From CADEFQ01 sp050185195 (GTDB taxonomy: Bacteria; Pseudomonadota; Gammaproteobacteria; Steroidobacterales; Steroidobacteraceae), in contig JBFWZQ010000002.1 in assembly GCA_050185195.1 (NCBI GenBank), forward strand, positions 259,204 through 323,203: a DNA stretch of 64,000 bases, written 5' to 3'. Of the stretch, positions 20,007 to 27,934 are shown piece after piece. Both the position numbers and the translations under genes were made by a program. The notes beneath the pieces are model-generated. The model made no database searches. It was given only the letters and a program-made list of their open reading frames with translations, and was not told the origin of the DNA. Position 1 is the stretch's first letter. The number at the start of each line of letters is the position of its first letter.

Positions 20007-20633
20007 TCACTTGGTCGGCGCGGCCGCGGGAACGGCGAGGCGCTTGTCGAGCATCTGGTCGACGAGGCCGTAGCCGATCGCTTCCTCGCCACCCATGAAG
20101 TTGTCGCGCTCGGTGTCGAGCTGGATCTTCTCGATCGGCTGGCCGGTGTGGCGGGCGAGGATTTCGTTCAATCGCTCGCGCGTGCGCAGCATTTCCCGGG
20201 CCTGGATGCTGATGTCGGTGGCCTGGCCCTGGAAGCCGCCCCAGGGCTGGTGGATCATGGCGCGCGAGTTCGGCAGCATGAAACGCTTGCCCTTCGCGCC
20301 ACCCGCCAGCAGCACCGCGCCCATCGAGGCGGCCATGCCGACGCAGATCGTGCTGACGTCCGGCTTGATGAACTGCATCGTGTCGTAGATCGCGAGCCCG
20401 GCGCTCACCGAGCCACCCGGCGAATTGATGTACAGCGCGATGTCCTTGTTCGGGTTCTCCGACTCAAGGAACAGCAGCTGCGCGACGATGAGGTTCGCCA
20501 TGTAGTCCTCGACGGGACCCACGACGAACACCACGCGCTCCTTCAGCAGGCGCGAGTAGATGTCATAAGCGCGCTCGCCGCGGGCGGTCTGCTCGACGAC
20601 GATCGGTACCAGGTTCAGGGCTCGTTCGTTCAT
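20007..20633 (-). CDS. clpP: ATP-dependent Clp protease proteolytic subunit
   Basis: Encodes 208 residues (E. coli 207). The Ser-His-Asp protease signature is intact: GMAASMGAVLLAGG with the nucleophile Ser and RAMIHQPWGG with the His. It forms the tetradecameric chamber that degrades proteins delivered by ClpX (next gene). The ATG at 20633 overlaps the tig stop by 4 bp, so chaperone and protease are translationally coupled. Confidence 0.97.
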   Translation of the reverse strand: MNERALNLVPIVVEQTARGERAYDIYSRLLKERVVFVVGPVEDYMANLIVAQLLFLESENPNKDIALYINSPGGSVSAGLAIYDTMQFIKPDVSTICVGMAASMGAVLLAGGAKGKRFMLPNSRAMIHQPWGGFQGQATDISIQAREMLRTRERLNEILARHTGQPIEKIQLDTERDNFMGGEEAIGYGLVDQMLDKRLAVPAAAPTK

Positions 20634-21937
20634 GCCGCGCCATTCTGCCCGAAGCGGGTCAGCTCCTTGAAGGTGGAGGGTCGGTCCGTGACGCGTGCAC
20701 GGGCCACGATCCAGTCGATCAGCTGCTCCTCGAGCACCGACGACTCGATCTGCCGCATCGCGTCCGCATTCTGTAAATAGGCGCGGCGCATCTCGTCCGC
20801 ATTCGGGTAGGAATTGGCGAGGTCCGACAGGCGCTCCTGCACGCGCGCACGGTCGACCTTGAGTTCGGCGCTGCGCATGAGCTCGCCGATGACGAGGCCG
20901 AGCGCCACGCGGCGGCGCGCCGGGTCCAGGAACTGGTCGCGCGGCGGCAGCTGGCTCACGTCCTTGGCCCCCATGCGCCGGCCGATGTCGACCTGCATCT
21001 CCTGCACCGACTCCTCGACGAGGCCCTGCGGCACTTCGATCGGGTTCTCGCGATGCAGTGCATCCATCACCTGGGTGCGCAGGTGGTTGCGCACGGCGTC
21101 GGCGAGTTCGCGCTCCATGCTTTCGCGCACTTCCTTGCGAAGCTGGTCGATGCCACCTTCCTTGACGCCGAATTCGCCCGCGAAGGCGTCGTCGAGCGGC
21201 GGCAGGCTCATCTCCTCGACGCCCTTCACCGTGATCGCGAACTCCGCGGTTTTGCCCGCGACGTCCTTGCCGTGGTAGTCGTCGGGGAAGTGCACGACGG
21301 CCGTGCGCGCCTCGCCGGCCTTTGCGCCGGACAACGCCTGCTCGAATTCGGCCAGCACCTGGCCGCCGCCCAGCACCACCGGCACGTCGCGGCCCTCGCC
21401 GCCCTGGAATGCGACGCCGTCGATGCGGCCGTCGAAGTCGATCTGCACGCGATCGGTGGTTTTCGCACCGCGCTCCACGGCGTGATAGACCGGCCGCTGC
21501 CGGCGCAGCGACTCGAGCATTTCATCGACGTCCGCGTCGGCGACCGTCGCGGTCGGGCGCTCGATCGCGAGGGACTCGACCGGCGCGAGCCGGATGTCCG
21601 GCAGCACCTCGAAGGTCGCGACGTACTTGAGGTCGGCGCCCGGTTCGAGCGCGATCGGCTGGATGCGCGGACCGGTCGCGGGCTTCAGGTTTTCCTTCGA
21701 AACCGCGTCGGCGAACGACGAACGCAGCAGGTCGTTCACCACTTCCGAGTGGACCTGCGTGCCGTACTGCTGGCGCACCACGCCCATCGGCGCCTTGCCG
21801 GGGCGAAAGCCGTTGAAACGGGCCGTACGCGCGAGCTTCTTCAGGCGCTGGTCGACCTCGGCGGCGACTTGCTGCGCCGGGACCGCGACTTCAAGCTTGC
21901 GTTCGAGACCACCGGTGGCGGTCAGTGAAACCTGCAT
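20630..21937 (-). CDS. tig: Trigger factor (ribosome-associated chaperone)
   Basis: Encodes 435 residues (E. coli 432). The N-terminal ribosome-binding domain carries the signature NGFRPGKAPMGVVRQQYG, close to the family's G-F-R-x-G-K-x-P loop that contacts ribosomal protein L23. A central FKBP-type prolyl isomerase domain (DRVQIDFDGRIDGVAFQGGEG) and a C-terminal chaperone arm follow. It binds nascent chains at the ribosome exit tunnel. It heads the tig-clpP-clpX-lon block. Confidence 0.96.
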   Translation of the reverse strand: MQVSLTATGGLERKLEVAVPAQQVAAEVDQRLKKLARTARFNGFRPGKAPMGVVRQQYGTQVHSEVVNDLLRSSFADAVSKENLKPATGPRIQPIALEPGADLKYVATFEVLPDIRLAPVESLAIERPTATVADADVDEMLESLRRQRPVYHAVERGAKTTDRVQIDFDGRIDGVAFQGGEGRDVPVVLGGGQVLAEFEQALSGAKAGEARTAVVHFPDDYHGKDVAGKTAEFAITVKGVEEMSLPPLDDAFAGEFGVKEGGIDQLRKEVRESMERELADAVRNHLRTQVMDALHRENPIEVPQGLVEESVQEMQVDIGRRMGAKDVSQLPPRDQFLDPARRRVALGLVIGELMRSAELKVDRARVQERLSDLANSYPNADEMRRAYLQNADAMRQIESSVLEEQLIDWIVARARVTDRPSTFKELTRFGQNGAA

Positions 21938-21955
21938 CGTGTGTTACCTGCTGTC

Positions 21956-22040
21956 TGGTGCGAAAGGAGAGACTCGAACTCTCACGGGTTACCCCACTGG
22001 AACCTAAATCCAGCGCGTCTACCAGTTCCGCCACTTTCGC
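21956..22040 (-). tRNA. tRNA-Leu (TAG)
   Basis: An 85-nt class II tRNA on the minus strand with a long variable arm (GGGGTAACCC region). The anticodon TAG is in ATTTAGG, the acceptor stem is GCGAAAG/CTTTCGC, the discriminator is A and CCA is encoded at 21956-21958. It lies just upstream of tig, a position common in gammaproteobacteria. Confidence 0.95.
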
Positions 22041-22076
22041 GTTTGGCGTCCCGTCGGCCCGGCGCGAGGGGCGCGG

Positions 22077-22082
22077 ATTATA
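22077..22082 (-). promoter_or_regulatory. Candidate -10 of the tRNA-Leu promoter
   Basis: A perfect TATAAT on the minus strand, followed by the GC-rich discriminator CCGCGCCCC, 36 bp before the tRNA 5' end. The -35 is not clear. A 7-bp hairpin (GGATTGC 22085-22091 with GCAATCC 22096-22102) lies immediately behind it and would also fall in the leader of the divergent membrane-protein gene. Confidence 0.45.
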
Positions 22083-22141
22083 GCGGATTGCCGCCGCAAT
22101 CCAGAATCCGGCATGCTGGGGGCACAATAACAGGGGAAATC

Positions 22142-22516
22142 ATGTCCAAAGCCGCAGGATTCGCGCTCGTACTCGCCCTGACCCTCGCTTCGGGACTCTT
22201 CGACGCCAGGGGCTTCGTCTACGCCTCCCGCGCGTGGCCCGGGGGCCGCATGGCCCCCGCCGTCGCCCTCTCGTCGCTCGCCGCCTTCATCGCCGGCGTG
22301 TCCCTCTATGTGCTCGCGGTGCGCTTCATGCAGGGCGTGGGCATCGTCGGCGTCGCCCTGCAGAGCGCCATCTGGTTCGTGGTCACGGCGGTCGGCGTCG
22401 CGGCCATGGATGGCACGGTCATGCAGTGGTCGCGCCTGCAGCAGCTGACGGCGATATGCATCGCCATTGCACTCGGCTGGCTCATCGTGACGACGAGCGG
22501 CGCCAAGGGGCACTGA
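22142..22516 (+). CDS. Small four-helix membrane protein of unknown function (SMR/DMT-like topology)
   Basis: Encodes 124 residues from the ATG at 22142, which has an AGGGGA ribosome binding site 5-6 bases upstream. Four hydrophobic helices are visible at about residues 4-20, 37-60, 66-88 and 100-118, a layout like small multidrug resistance or single-domain DMT transporters. The conserved membrane Glu expected in the first SMR helix was not seen, so transport activity is doubtful. It ends 18 bp before modE in the same direction and may be co-transcribed with it. No family was recognised with confidence. Confidence 0.7.
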   Translation: MSKAAGFALVLALTLASGLFDARGFVYASRAWPGGRMAPAVALSSLAAFIAGVSLYVLAVRFMQGVGIVGVALQSAIWFVVTAVGVAAMDGTVMQWSRLQQLTAICIAIALGWLIVTTSGAKGH

Positions 22517-22534
22517 GCCCCGGGGGGAGCGTAC

Positions 22535-23347
22535 ATGGCGCGCGGCAATCGCTCCCTCGAACTGCACGGCTCCGTCCGGATCACGGCCGGCGCCCGGGAT
22601 TTTGGCGGCGAGCGCCAGATCGCGCTGCTCGACGCCATCGCCGCCAGCGGCTCGATCACGCGGGCGGCCAAGGCCATCGGCATGAGCTACAAGGCGGCCT
22701 GGGACGCGGTCGACGCCATGAACGGCCTCGCCGGCGAGCCCCTGGTCGAGCGCAGTACCGGCGGCCGGGGTGGCGGCGGCACCCGGCTCACGGAGCGTGG
22801 GCAGCGGCTCGTGGACAATTTCCGCATCATCGAGCGGGAACACCGGCGCTTCGTCGAGCTGCTGAACCTGCAGGCGCGCAGCCTCGCCGACGACTATTTC
22901 CTCGTGAAGGCCATGGGCATGAGAACCAGTGCACGCAACCAGTTTTTCGGCAAGGTCGGCGCCATCCGTCGTGGCAGCGTGAACGACGAGGTCACCGTGC
23001 AGGTCGCGGGCGGGCACGCCATCGTCGCGATCGTGACGCACGAGAGCCGCGAGAACCTCGGCCTGCGCGCCGGGATGGAAGCCTACGCACTCGTCAAGTC
23101 GTCCTCAGTGATCGTCGTGACGGGCGGCGATGGCGCGCGCTATTCGGCGCGCAACTGCCTCGCGGGCACGGTGTCGCGCGTGCTGCCGGGCGCGGTGAAC
23201 TCCGAGGTGCGCATCGAACTGCCCGGTGGCCTCGCGGTCGCTGCAATCATCACGAATGAAAGCCGCGACGCGCTCGCGCTCGAACCGGGCAACGCGGCCG
23301 CCGCCCTGTTCAAGGCGTCCAGCGTCATCATCGGCGTGCCGGGCTGA
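22535..23347 (+). CDS. modE: Molybdate-responsive transcriptional regulator ModE
   Basis: Encodes 270 residues (E. coli ModE 262). The N-terminal winged HTH (about residues 28-100) has GSITRAAKAIGMSYKAAW and ERSTGGRGGGGTRLTERG, which are diagnostic of ModE. Two C-terminal MOP/TOBE domains (TSARNQFFGKV near residue 129; ARNCLAGTV near 204) bind molybdate or tungstate. The metal-bound dimer binds CGTTATATA-N6-TATATAACG-type sites. A GGGGGAG ribosome binding site precedes the ATG. Two such sites lie upstream of the nearby TonB-dependent receptor, its likely target. No modABC transporter is in the window. Confidence 0.95.
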   Translation: MARGNRSLELHGSVRITAGARDFGGERQIALLDAIAASGSITRAAKAIGMSYKAAWDAVDAMNGLAGEPLVERSTGGRGGGGTRLTERGQRLVDNFRIIEREHRRFVELLNLQARSLADDYFLVKAMGMRTSARNQFFGKVGAIRRGSVNDEVTVQVAGGHAIVAIVTHESRENLGLRAGMEAYALVKSSSVIVVTGGDGARYSARNCLAGTVSRVLPGAVNSEVRIELPGGLAVAAIITNESRDALALEPGNAAAALFKASSVIIGVPG

Positions 23348-23368
23348 GGCGCACCGGGTCGGCCAGGT

Positions 23369-23914
23369 TCAGTCGACGATCTTGCGGACCTCGATGTCCT
23401 TGAGCCATTTCACGTGCCGCGGCCCGGTTCGCAGGTCCTTCGTCGAAACCATGGCGATCCGCCCCTGGTCGTCCGCGAGCGGCATGCCGTCTTTCTCGAA
23501 GAACACGTAGACGCCGTCACCGACAGGCGAGTTGAACAGCTCGCTCCACGAGAACACCACCCGGTAGCCGTCGCTCGCGCCCGCAATGACGACCATCTTC
23601 TTGACGTCGTTGTGCCCGGGCGCCACCACTTTCGCCTTCTCGAGGATGTCACGCAGGCGCACGCCCCTGAAATTCTCGATCTTGCCGACGTTCGCCCCCG
23701 ACTGGCACACGAGCGGCACCTCGCTCACCTTCTGCGTGGGAAACGCCCTCAGGTCGTCGACCCCGAGCGTGAGCGAATTCTCGACGGCCCCGCTGACCGT
23801 GATCGATGTCGTGACCAGCGCCGCGCGATCGGACTGCGCGGACGCGCCGATGGCCGTCGCGCCCACTGAAATGGCAGCCAGGGCGAGCAGGCTGCGCCGC
23901 GAACAAAGCATCAT
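23369..23914 (-). CDS. Tat-exported small protein with molybdopterin-oxidoreductase (sulfite-oxidase) fold
   Basis: Encodes 181 residues. The start at 23914 is chosen because AAGGAG lies five bases upstream; a second ATG follows at 23911. The N-terminus has a twin-arginine motif (Ser5-Arg-Arg-Ser-Leu-Leu10), a hydrophobic stretch and a cleavage site near ASA-Q26, pointing to folded export to the periplasm. The body matches the Oxidored_molyb fold: VSGAVENSLTLGVDDL, FRGVRLRDILEKA, DGYRVVFSWSEL and RHVKWLKDIEV. Cys70 (PLVCQSG) occupies the region of the molybdenum-ligating Cys of larger family members, but this short form lacks a dimerisation domain; catalytic activity is uncertain. It is downstream of the ModE-site-controlled receptor and ends 21 bp from modE. 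Confidence 0.75.
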   Translation of the reverse strand: MMLCSRRSLLALAAISVGATAIGASAQSDRAALVTTSITVSGAVENSLTLGVDDLRAFPTQKVSEVPLVCQSGANVGKIENFRGVRLRDILEKAKVVAPGHNDVKKMVVIAGASDGYRVVFSWSELFNSPVGDGVYVFFEKDGMPLADDQGRIAMVSTKDLRTGPRHVKWLKDIEVRKIVD

Positions 23915-23936
23915 GGGGACTCCTTTGCGATGAGTT

Positions 23937-25952
23937 TCAGAACCTGAATCGGGCGGTCGCGAACCAGCTGCGGCCAGCCGCGGGGAAGCCGTCGGAGAGC
24001 GCATAGGCCTCGTCCGTGACGTTGTCGACGCCGAACTCGAGGCTCGCGCCGCGTGGCGCCCGGTAGACGGCTTTCAGGTTGAGCACCGTGAAGCCATCGA
24101 GGTTCGCGACATCCGAAGACCAGCGGCTGCTGTCGCGCTCGGCGAACGCCACCAGTTCGACCGGGAAAGGGGGGCGAAGCAGCGCGTGGGCTGTCAGCTT
24201 GTGCGCCGGCACATCGGTGATGCGCACCCCCGGATTGCTGCGATTGTCGATGTCGAGGTAAGTGTAGGCACCGCCGAATTCGAGCCAGGCCGCCGGCATG
24301 ACGCGCCATTCGAGCTCGACGCCCGCCGCCCTCACCTCGCCGATGTTCTGCATCTGCGAGAGGTTGCCCTGGACGTTCCTGACCGCCTGGATCTTGTCGG
24401 AGATGTCGCTGTAGAAGATTGCGGTTGCCAGTTCCGCGCGCTCCCACGGATTCCCGCGCAGGCCGAGTTCGTAGTTGATGGCGACCTCCCGCCCGAGCGA
24501 CGGATTCTCGATGAAGGTGCCGAGCCGCGCCGAGTAGCGATCCTTCAGCGTCGGCAGCCGGGACTTGCGGGCAACCGTCAGGTGCAGGCGTGCGGCCGGC
24601 GACCAGGCGAAGTAGACGCCCGCCTGCGCATCCGTCGCGGAGAGCGATCCGGGCAGCGAATAGGGATTGCCCGCATTGAAGACGACCTTCGGCTTGAGCT
24701 CGTGATGCGCGGCGCCGAAGGACAGGGCCGTGCGCGAACCCAGATCGAAGCGGTCCTCCGCGCCGATGGAGAGCAGCTCGTCCTCGTAGTGCGATCCGAG
24801 CGTGCCGTTGGCATCGCGCTCGCGATGTTCGTCTGACTTGTAGTGCCCCACCACGCGCAGGCTGTGGCGCGCGAAACGCACCGACTCGAGGGCGATCGAG
24901 CCGCCGTCGGTACGATCCGCGTAGATGCTGCGCCCGGTGTTGACGCTGCCACGCCCGCTCGTCCTGAGCGTCGTGTAGGTGCCGTCGGTGTAGGAATCGA
25001 CCTCGTTGCCGTAGCGATCGAAGTAGAGCCGCAGCTTCAACGACTCGCTCGCGCCAAGGGCGGTATCCGACAGGAAGTAGAGGCTTTCCTTGTCCCAGTA
25101 GGGCCAGCGCCAGTAGCGCGCCGCCGCGGGATCGGTGGAGGGCGGCTGGCCCTTTTCGCCGTCCTGGCGGTAGTAACTGACCGCATACTCGCTGCCCGCC
25201 GCGGGCGCAAATCCGATCTTGAACGACAGCTTGCTGTCCTTGCGGGAGGCATTTTCGCGCAGGCCGCCGTCCTCCGTCCCGGTCGGCGTGAAATCGGACG
25301 GCAGGACGAAGCCATCGCTCTCGATCCACGCAGCGCCCGCCTGGGCGTACCACGCACCGCGCTTCGCCCCGAGATTGAGCGCCGCCTGCTGCTCGCCCGC
25401 CCGGCCGAGCCCCGCCGTGAAATCACCCTCGAACGCGCGCCCGGGCCGGCGTGAGACGAGATTGATCGCGCCGCCCAGCGCGTTGGGACCGTAGGCGACG
25501 GAACTGAAGCCCTTGCTCAGCTGGATGCCCGCGAGGTCCGCGGTGGTGAAGCGGTCGAAGTCCACGTAACCGTCATAGGGCACGTACACGGGGATGCCGT
25601 CGATGAAGAGCGGCACCTGCCGCGAATCGAAGCCGCGCACGGTCACCGTCTTCTCGTTGCGCGAATTGGTCGAGATGGCGACGCCCGCGAGCAGGTTGAG
25701 GGCATCGCCGACGTTGTCGCGATTGAAGCGCTCCATGTCATCGCGCGTGACCATCGCCGCCTTCCCGCCCTCGTCGGCAGTGCTCGCCGGCAGGCGCCTC
25801 GCCACCACTTCGACGATGCCGAGCGCAAACGGGTCGCCGCCTGCGTCGGTCGGCCCGACCGCCACCGCGTGACTGGCCCAGAACAGGCAGCCTGCCCACA
25901 GGATCGGCACGGTCGTCCGGCGGATCGCCGGTCCGGTACGCAGCATCGGCAT
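23937..25952 (-). CDS. TonB-dependent outer-membrane receptor, probably molybdate-regulated
   Basis: Encodes 671 residues. A signal peptide ends near residue 31 (SHAVA). The plug domain (about residues 47-168) shows the TonB box region, DALNLLAGVAI, TVTVRGFDSRQVPLFIDGIPVY and YGPNALGGAINLVSR. A 22-strand barrel follows and ends in Arg-Phe-Arg-Phe. Such receptors import scarce metal chelates or large nutrients using TonB energy. The substrate is not readable from sequence, but two ModE-like operators upstream and neighbouring modE predict a molybdenum or tungsten compound. The small Tat-exported molybdopterin-fold gene follows after 22 bp, so the two probably form an operon. Confidence 0.9.
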   Translation of the reverse strand: MPMLRTGPAIRRTTVPILWAGCLFWASHAVAVGPTDAGGDPFALGIVEVVARRLPASTADEGGKAAMVTRDDMERFNRDNVGDALNLLAGVAISTNSRNEKTVTVRGFDSRQVPLFIDGIPVYVPYDGYVDFDRFTTADLAGIQLSKGFSSVAYGPNALGGAINLVSRRPGRAFEGDFTAGLGRAGEQQAALNLGAKRGAWYAQAGAAWIESDGFVLPSDFTPTGTEDGGLRENASRKDSKLSFKIGFAPAAGSEYAVSYYRQDGEKGQPPSTDPAAARYWRWPYWDKESLYFLSDTALGASESLKLRLYFDRYGNEVDSYTDGTYTTLRTSGRGSVNTGRSIYADRTDGGSIALESVRFARHSLRVVGHYKSDEHRERDANGTLGSHYEDELLSIGAEDRFDLGSRTALSFGAAHHELKPKVVFNAGNPYSLPGSLSATDAQAGVYFAWSPAARLHLTVARKSRLPTLKDRYSARLGTFIENPSLGREVAINYELGLRGNPWERAELATAIFYSDISDKIQAVRNVQGNLSQMQNIGEVRAAGVELEWRVMPAAWLEFGGAYTYLDIDNRSNPGVRITDVPAHKLTAHALLRPPFPVELVAFAERDSSRWSSDVANLDGFTVLNLKAVYRAPRGASLEFGVDNVTDEAYALSDGFPAAGRSWFATARFRF

Positions 25953-25953
25953 T

Positions 25954-25977
25954 CGTAATATCCTTTCCTATATAACG
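25954..25977 (-). promoter_or_regulatory. ModE-like operator 1, overlapping the receptor's ribosome binding site
   Basis: CGTAATATC (25954-25962), a 6-base spacer and TATATAACG (25969-25977) match the ModE dyad CGTTATATA-N6-TATATAACG at 16 of 18 half-site positions. It ends 2 bp before the receptor ATG and contains the AAGGA ribosome binding site. The consensus is quoted from general knowledge of E. coli ModE sites. Confidence 0.75.
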
Positions 25978-25995
25978 CCTGGCGGCATGGGACAC

Positions 25996-26019
25996 CGATA
26001 TGTTCTCAATTATATAACG
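25996..26019 (-). promoter_or_regulatory. ModE-like operator 2, overlapping the receptor promoter
   Basis: CGATATGTT (25996-26004), a 6-base spacer and TATATAACG (26011-26019) match the ModE dyad at 15 of 18 half-site positions. Its centre is 42 bp from that of operator 1, four helical turns, so two dimers would lie on the same face of the DNA. Confidence 0.72.
26009..26014 (-). promoter_or_regulatory. Perfect -10 hexamer of the receptor promoter
   Basis: On the minus strand the hexamer is TATAAT, lying inside operator 2. A weak -35 (TCGATG) is 17 bp upstream. Transcription would start near 26001, so ModE bound at operator 2 should block the promoter: repression when molybdate is plentiful. 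Confidence 0.6.
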
Positions 26020-26097
26020 CCGCCGTGTTGACATCGATCATGCGGCCCGCGTGCGTGCATGCCGCGCGCAGCGGGAACGGGATCGTTCAGGGAGGGT

Positions 26098-26173
26098 TGG
26101 TGGGCCGTGTAGGAGTCGAACCTACGACCAAGAGATTAAGAGTCTCCTGCTCTACCAGCTGAGCTAACGGCCC
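26098..26173 (-). tRNA. tRNA-Lys (CTT)
   Basis: A 76-nt cloverleaf on the minus strand. The loop CTCTTAA gives anticodon CTT, the acceptor stem is GGGCCGT/ACGGCCC, the discriminator is A and CCA is encoded at 26098-26100. It follows tRNA-His by 12 bp. Confidence 0.95.
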
Positions 26174-26185
26174 TGGAAAAACCGG

Positions 26186-26259
26186 GGTGGACGATGGGAC
26201 TCGAACCCACGACGGCCGGGATCACAACCCGGGGCTCTACCAACTGAGCTACGTCCACC
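26186..26259 (-). tRNA. tRNA-His (GTG)
   Basis: A cloverleaf on the minus strand with anticodon GTG (TTGTGAT). The extra 5' G at position -1 is encoded and pairs with C73, the identity element of bacterial tRNA-His. The three bases after C73 read CCG, not CCA, so the tail must be added or repaired by nucleotidyltransferase. Confidence 0.95.
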
Positions 26260-26297
26260 GTCAGGGGGCGGCGAGTATAGCAGCGCCCGCGAAACGC

Positions 26298-27914
26298 TCA
26301 ACCTCCTCCGTTGCTCGTCTTGCGAATAAAGGCGGCCGTACTGTCGTGCAGCGCCTTCAGGTCCGCGTCGCGGGCATAGACCATGTGGCCCGACTCGTAG
26401 AGGTGCGTCTCGATATTGGCCTGCAGGGAAGCCTGGATCGGGAGCTGGGCGAGTTCGTAGAGCGCCGCGAAGTACGGCGTCGCGAGGTCGTAGTAGCCGC
26501 CGTGCATCTGCACCTTGAGGTTCGGGTTGCGCTGCATGGCCACGGCGAGGTCGGGCATCACGTTGGTGGCGCTCTGCACCTTCGAACGGGCGCCCGGCGG
26601 CTGGTGCAGGTAGTCCCACACCTGCCACAGGCTCGCGAAGGCCTTGAAGCGCTTGCCTTCGCCGAACTTCAGCGTGCCACGCACATACTCGTTGTACCCC
26701 GACACATAGGCCGACGAGATCGCCGACGCCTGCGGGTCGTACTGCGCCTCCTGGCTCAGTGGATCGAGCGTGGGGCCGGAGAAGCGGCTGTCGAGCCGGC
26801 CCGCCGTGAGGTCGCTGCCGAGCAGGGTCTTGTCGAACTCGCCGCCGTTCACGCGCAGGTTCGCGCGTTCGATGTAATCGACCGGCAGCCCCGTGTAGCG
26901 GTGCAGTTGCTGCGCAATGGCACTGCGACGCGAGGGGTCGAGATGGGCGCCGGCCGCGAGCGCGGTCAGGTAGTCGCCGAGCGCGAACGCCTCGACCTCC
27001 TTGAGGAAAGGCACGAGTTCGGCGCGCGGCTCGGGCAGGCGCTTGTGGAACCACGCCGAGGCGGCATAGGTGGGCAACGCGAGCGCGTAGGACTGGTCGA
27101 CACCGGGGTTCGACTGCGGCTCGTCCACGCTGTTGTCGAACGACAGGATCTGCGACAGGAGGATCACGCCATTCAGGTCGATCCGGTGGTCTTCCTGCAG
27201 CACGCGCGCGAGCACCGCCGCGCGCGTCGTGCCGTAGCTCTCGCCGAACAGGTACTTCGGGGAATTCCAGCGGCCGTGGCGCGTGATGAACTCAACGATG
27301 AAGTTCGCGAAGGCGTCCGCGTCGGGGTCGACGCCGAAGAACGCCTTCTCCTTGTCCTTGCCGCGCAGCAGGCCGAAGCCGGTCCCCGGCGCATCGATGA
27401 AGACGAGGTCGCTCGCGTCGAGCAGGCTGTAGTCGTTGTTGACGATCCGGTACGGCGCGGGCGGCGTGTGGCTGTCGGTCAGGGTGAGCACGCGCTTCGG
27501 GCCGAAGGCGCCCATGTGCAACCACATGGTCGAGGAGCCGGGTCCGCCGTTGAAGATGAACGTGACCGGGCGGCGCGGGTCGGCGACCTTGCCCTTGAAG
27601 TAGGCGACGTAGGACATCGCGGCCTCGGGCTGCTGCGGCGGCAGCGGGCCCTCGCGCTCGCCTTTCGGCAGCGGCGGGTCGGCATCCATCGGATCGGTGA
27701 GGTGCACGACGAGCAGGCCCGCTTCGGCCTGGTAGTCGAGCTTCTGGCCGCCGACCGTGACGCTGCCCTGCGTGAGCGAGCGCTCGTCCGACAGGAAGCG
27801 CGGCGACTGGCTGAGTGCGTTGGCGCCGGCATCGTCCGCCGCATCGGCGGCGACCGCGAGCTGGATGGACACGAAAGCAGACAGCGCGGCAAGCGCAAGT
27901 GTCGTGATTTTCAT
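26298..27914 (-). CDS. Secreted serine carboxypeptidase-like peptidase, family S10
   Basis: Encodes 538 residues with a signal peptide ending near VAA-D. S10 catalytic features are all visible: FIFNGGPGSSTMWLHMG (oxyanion hole), YLFGESYGTTRAA (nucleophile Ser), GGYYDLATPY (Asp) and YESGHMVYA (His). Bacterial members are periplasmic or secreted and trim C-terminal residues from peptides; specificity is unknown. A proline-rich segment follows residue 75. The gene stands alone between two tRNA pairs on the same strand, starting 20 bp after tRNA-Arg, so it may be expressed by read-through. Confidence 0.92.
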   Translation of the reverse strand: MKITTLALAALSAFVSIQLAVAADAADDAGANALSQSPRFLSDERSLTQGSVTVGGQKLDYQAEAGLLVVHLTDPMDADPPLPKGEREGPLPPQQPEAAMSYVAYFKGKVADPRRPVTFIFNGGPGSSTMWLHMGAFGPKRVLTLTDSHTPPAPYRIVNNDYSLLDASDLVFIDAPGTGFGLLRGKDKEKAFFGVDPDADAFANFIVEFITRHGRWNSPKYLFGESYGTTRAAVLARVLQEDHRIDLNGVILLSQILSFDNSVDEPQSNPGVDQSYALALPTYAASAWFHKRLPEPRAELVPFLKEVEAFALGDYLTALAAGAHLDPSRRSAIAQQLHRYTGLPVDYIERANLRVNGGEFDKTLLGSDLTAGRLDSRFSGPTLDPLSQEAQYDPQASAISSAYVSGYNEYVRGTLKFGEGKRFKAFASLWQVWDYLHQPPGARSKVQSATNVMPDLAVAMQRNPNLKVQMHGGYYDLATPYFAALYELAQLPIQASLQANIETHLYESGHMVYARDADLKALHDSTAAFIRKTSNGGG

Positions 27915-27934
27915 GGCGGGCGATGATACAGGAA

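Noticed and set aside
26028..26033. Perfect TTGACA on the plus strand upstream of the tRNA-Lys gene
   Set aside because: It faces no plus-strand gene and no -10 lies at the right distance; the neighbouring genes are all on the minus strand.
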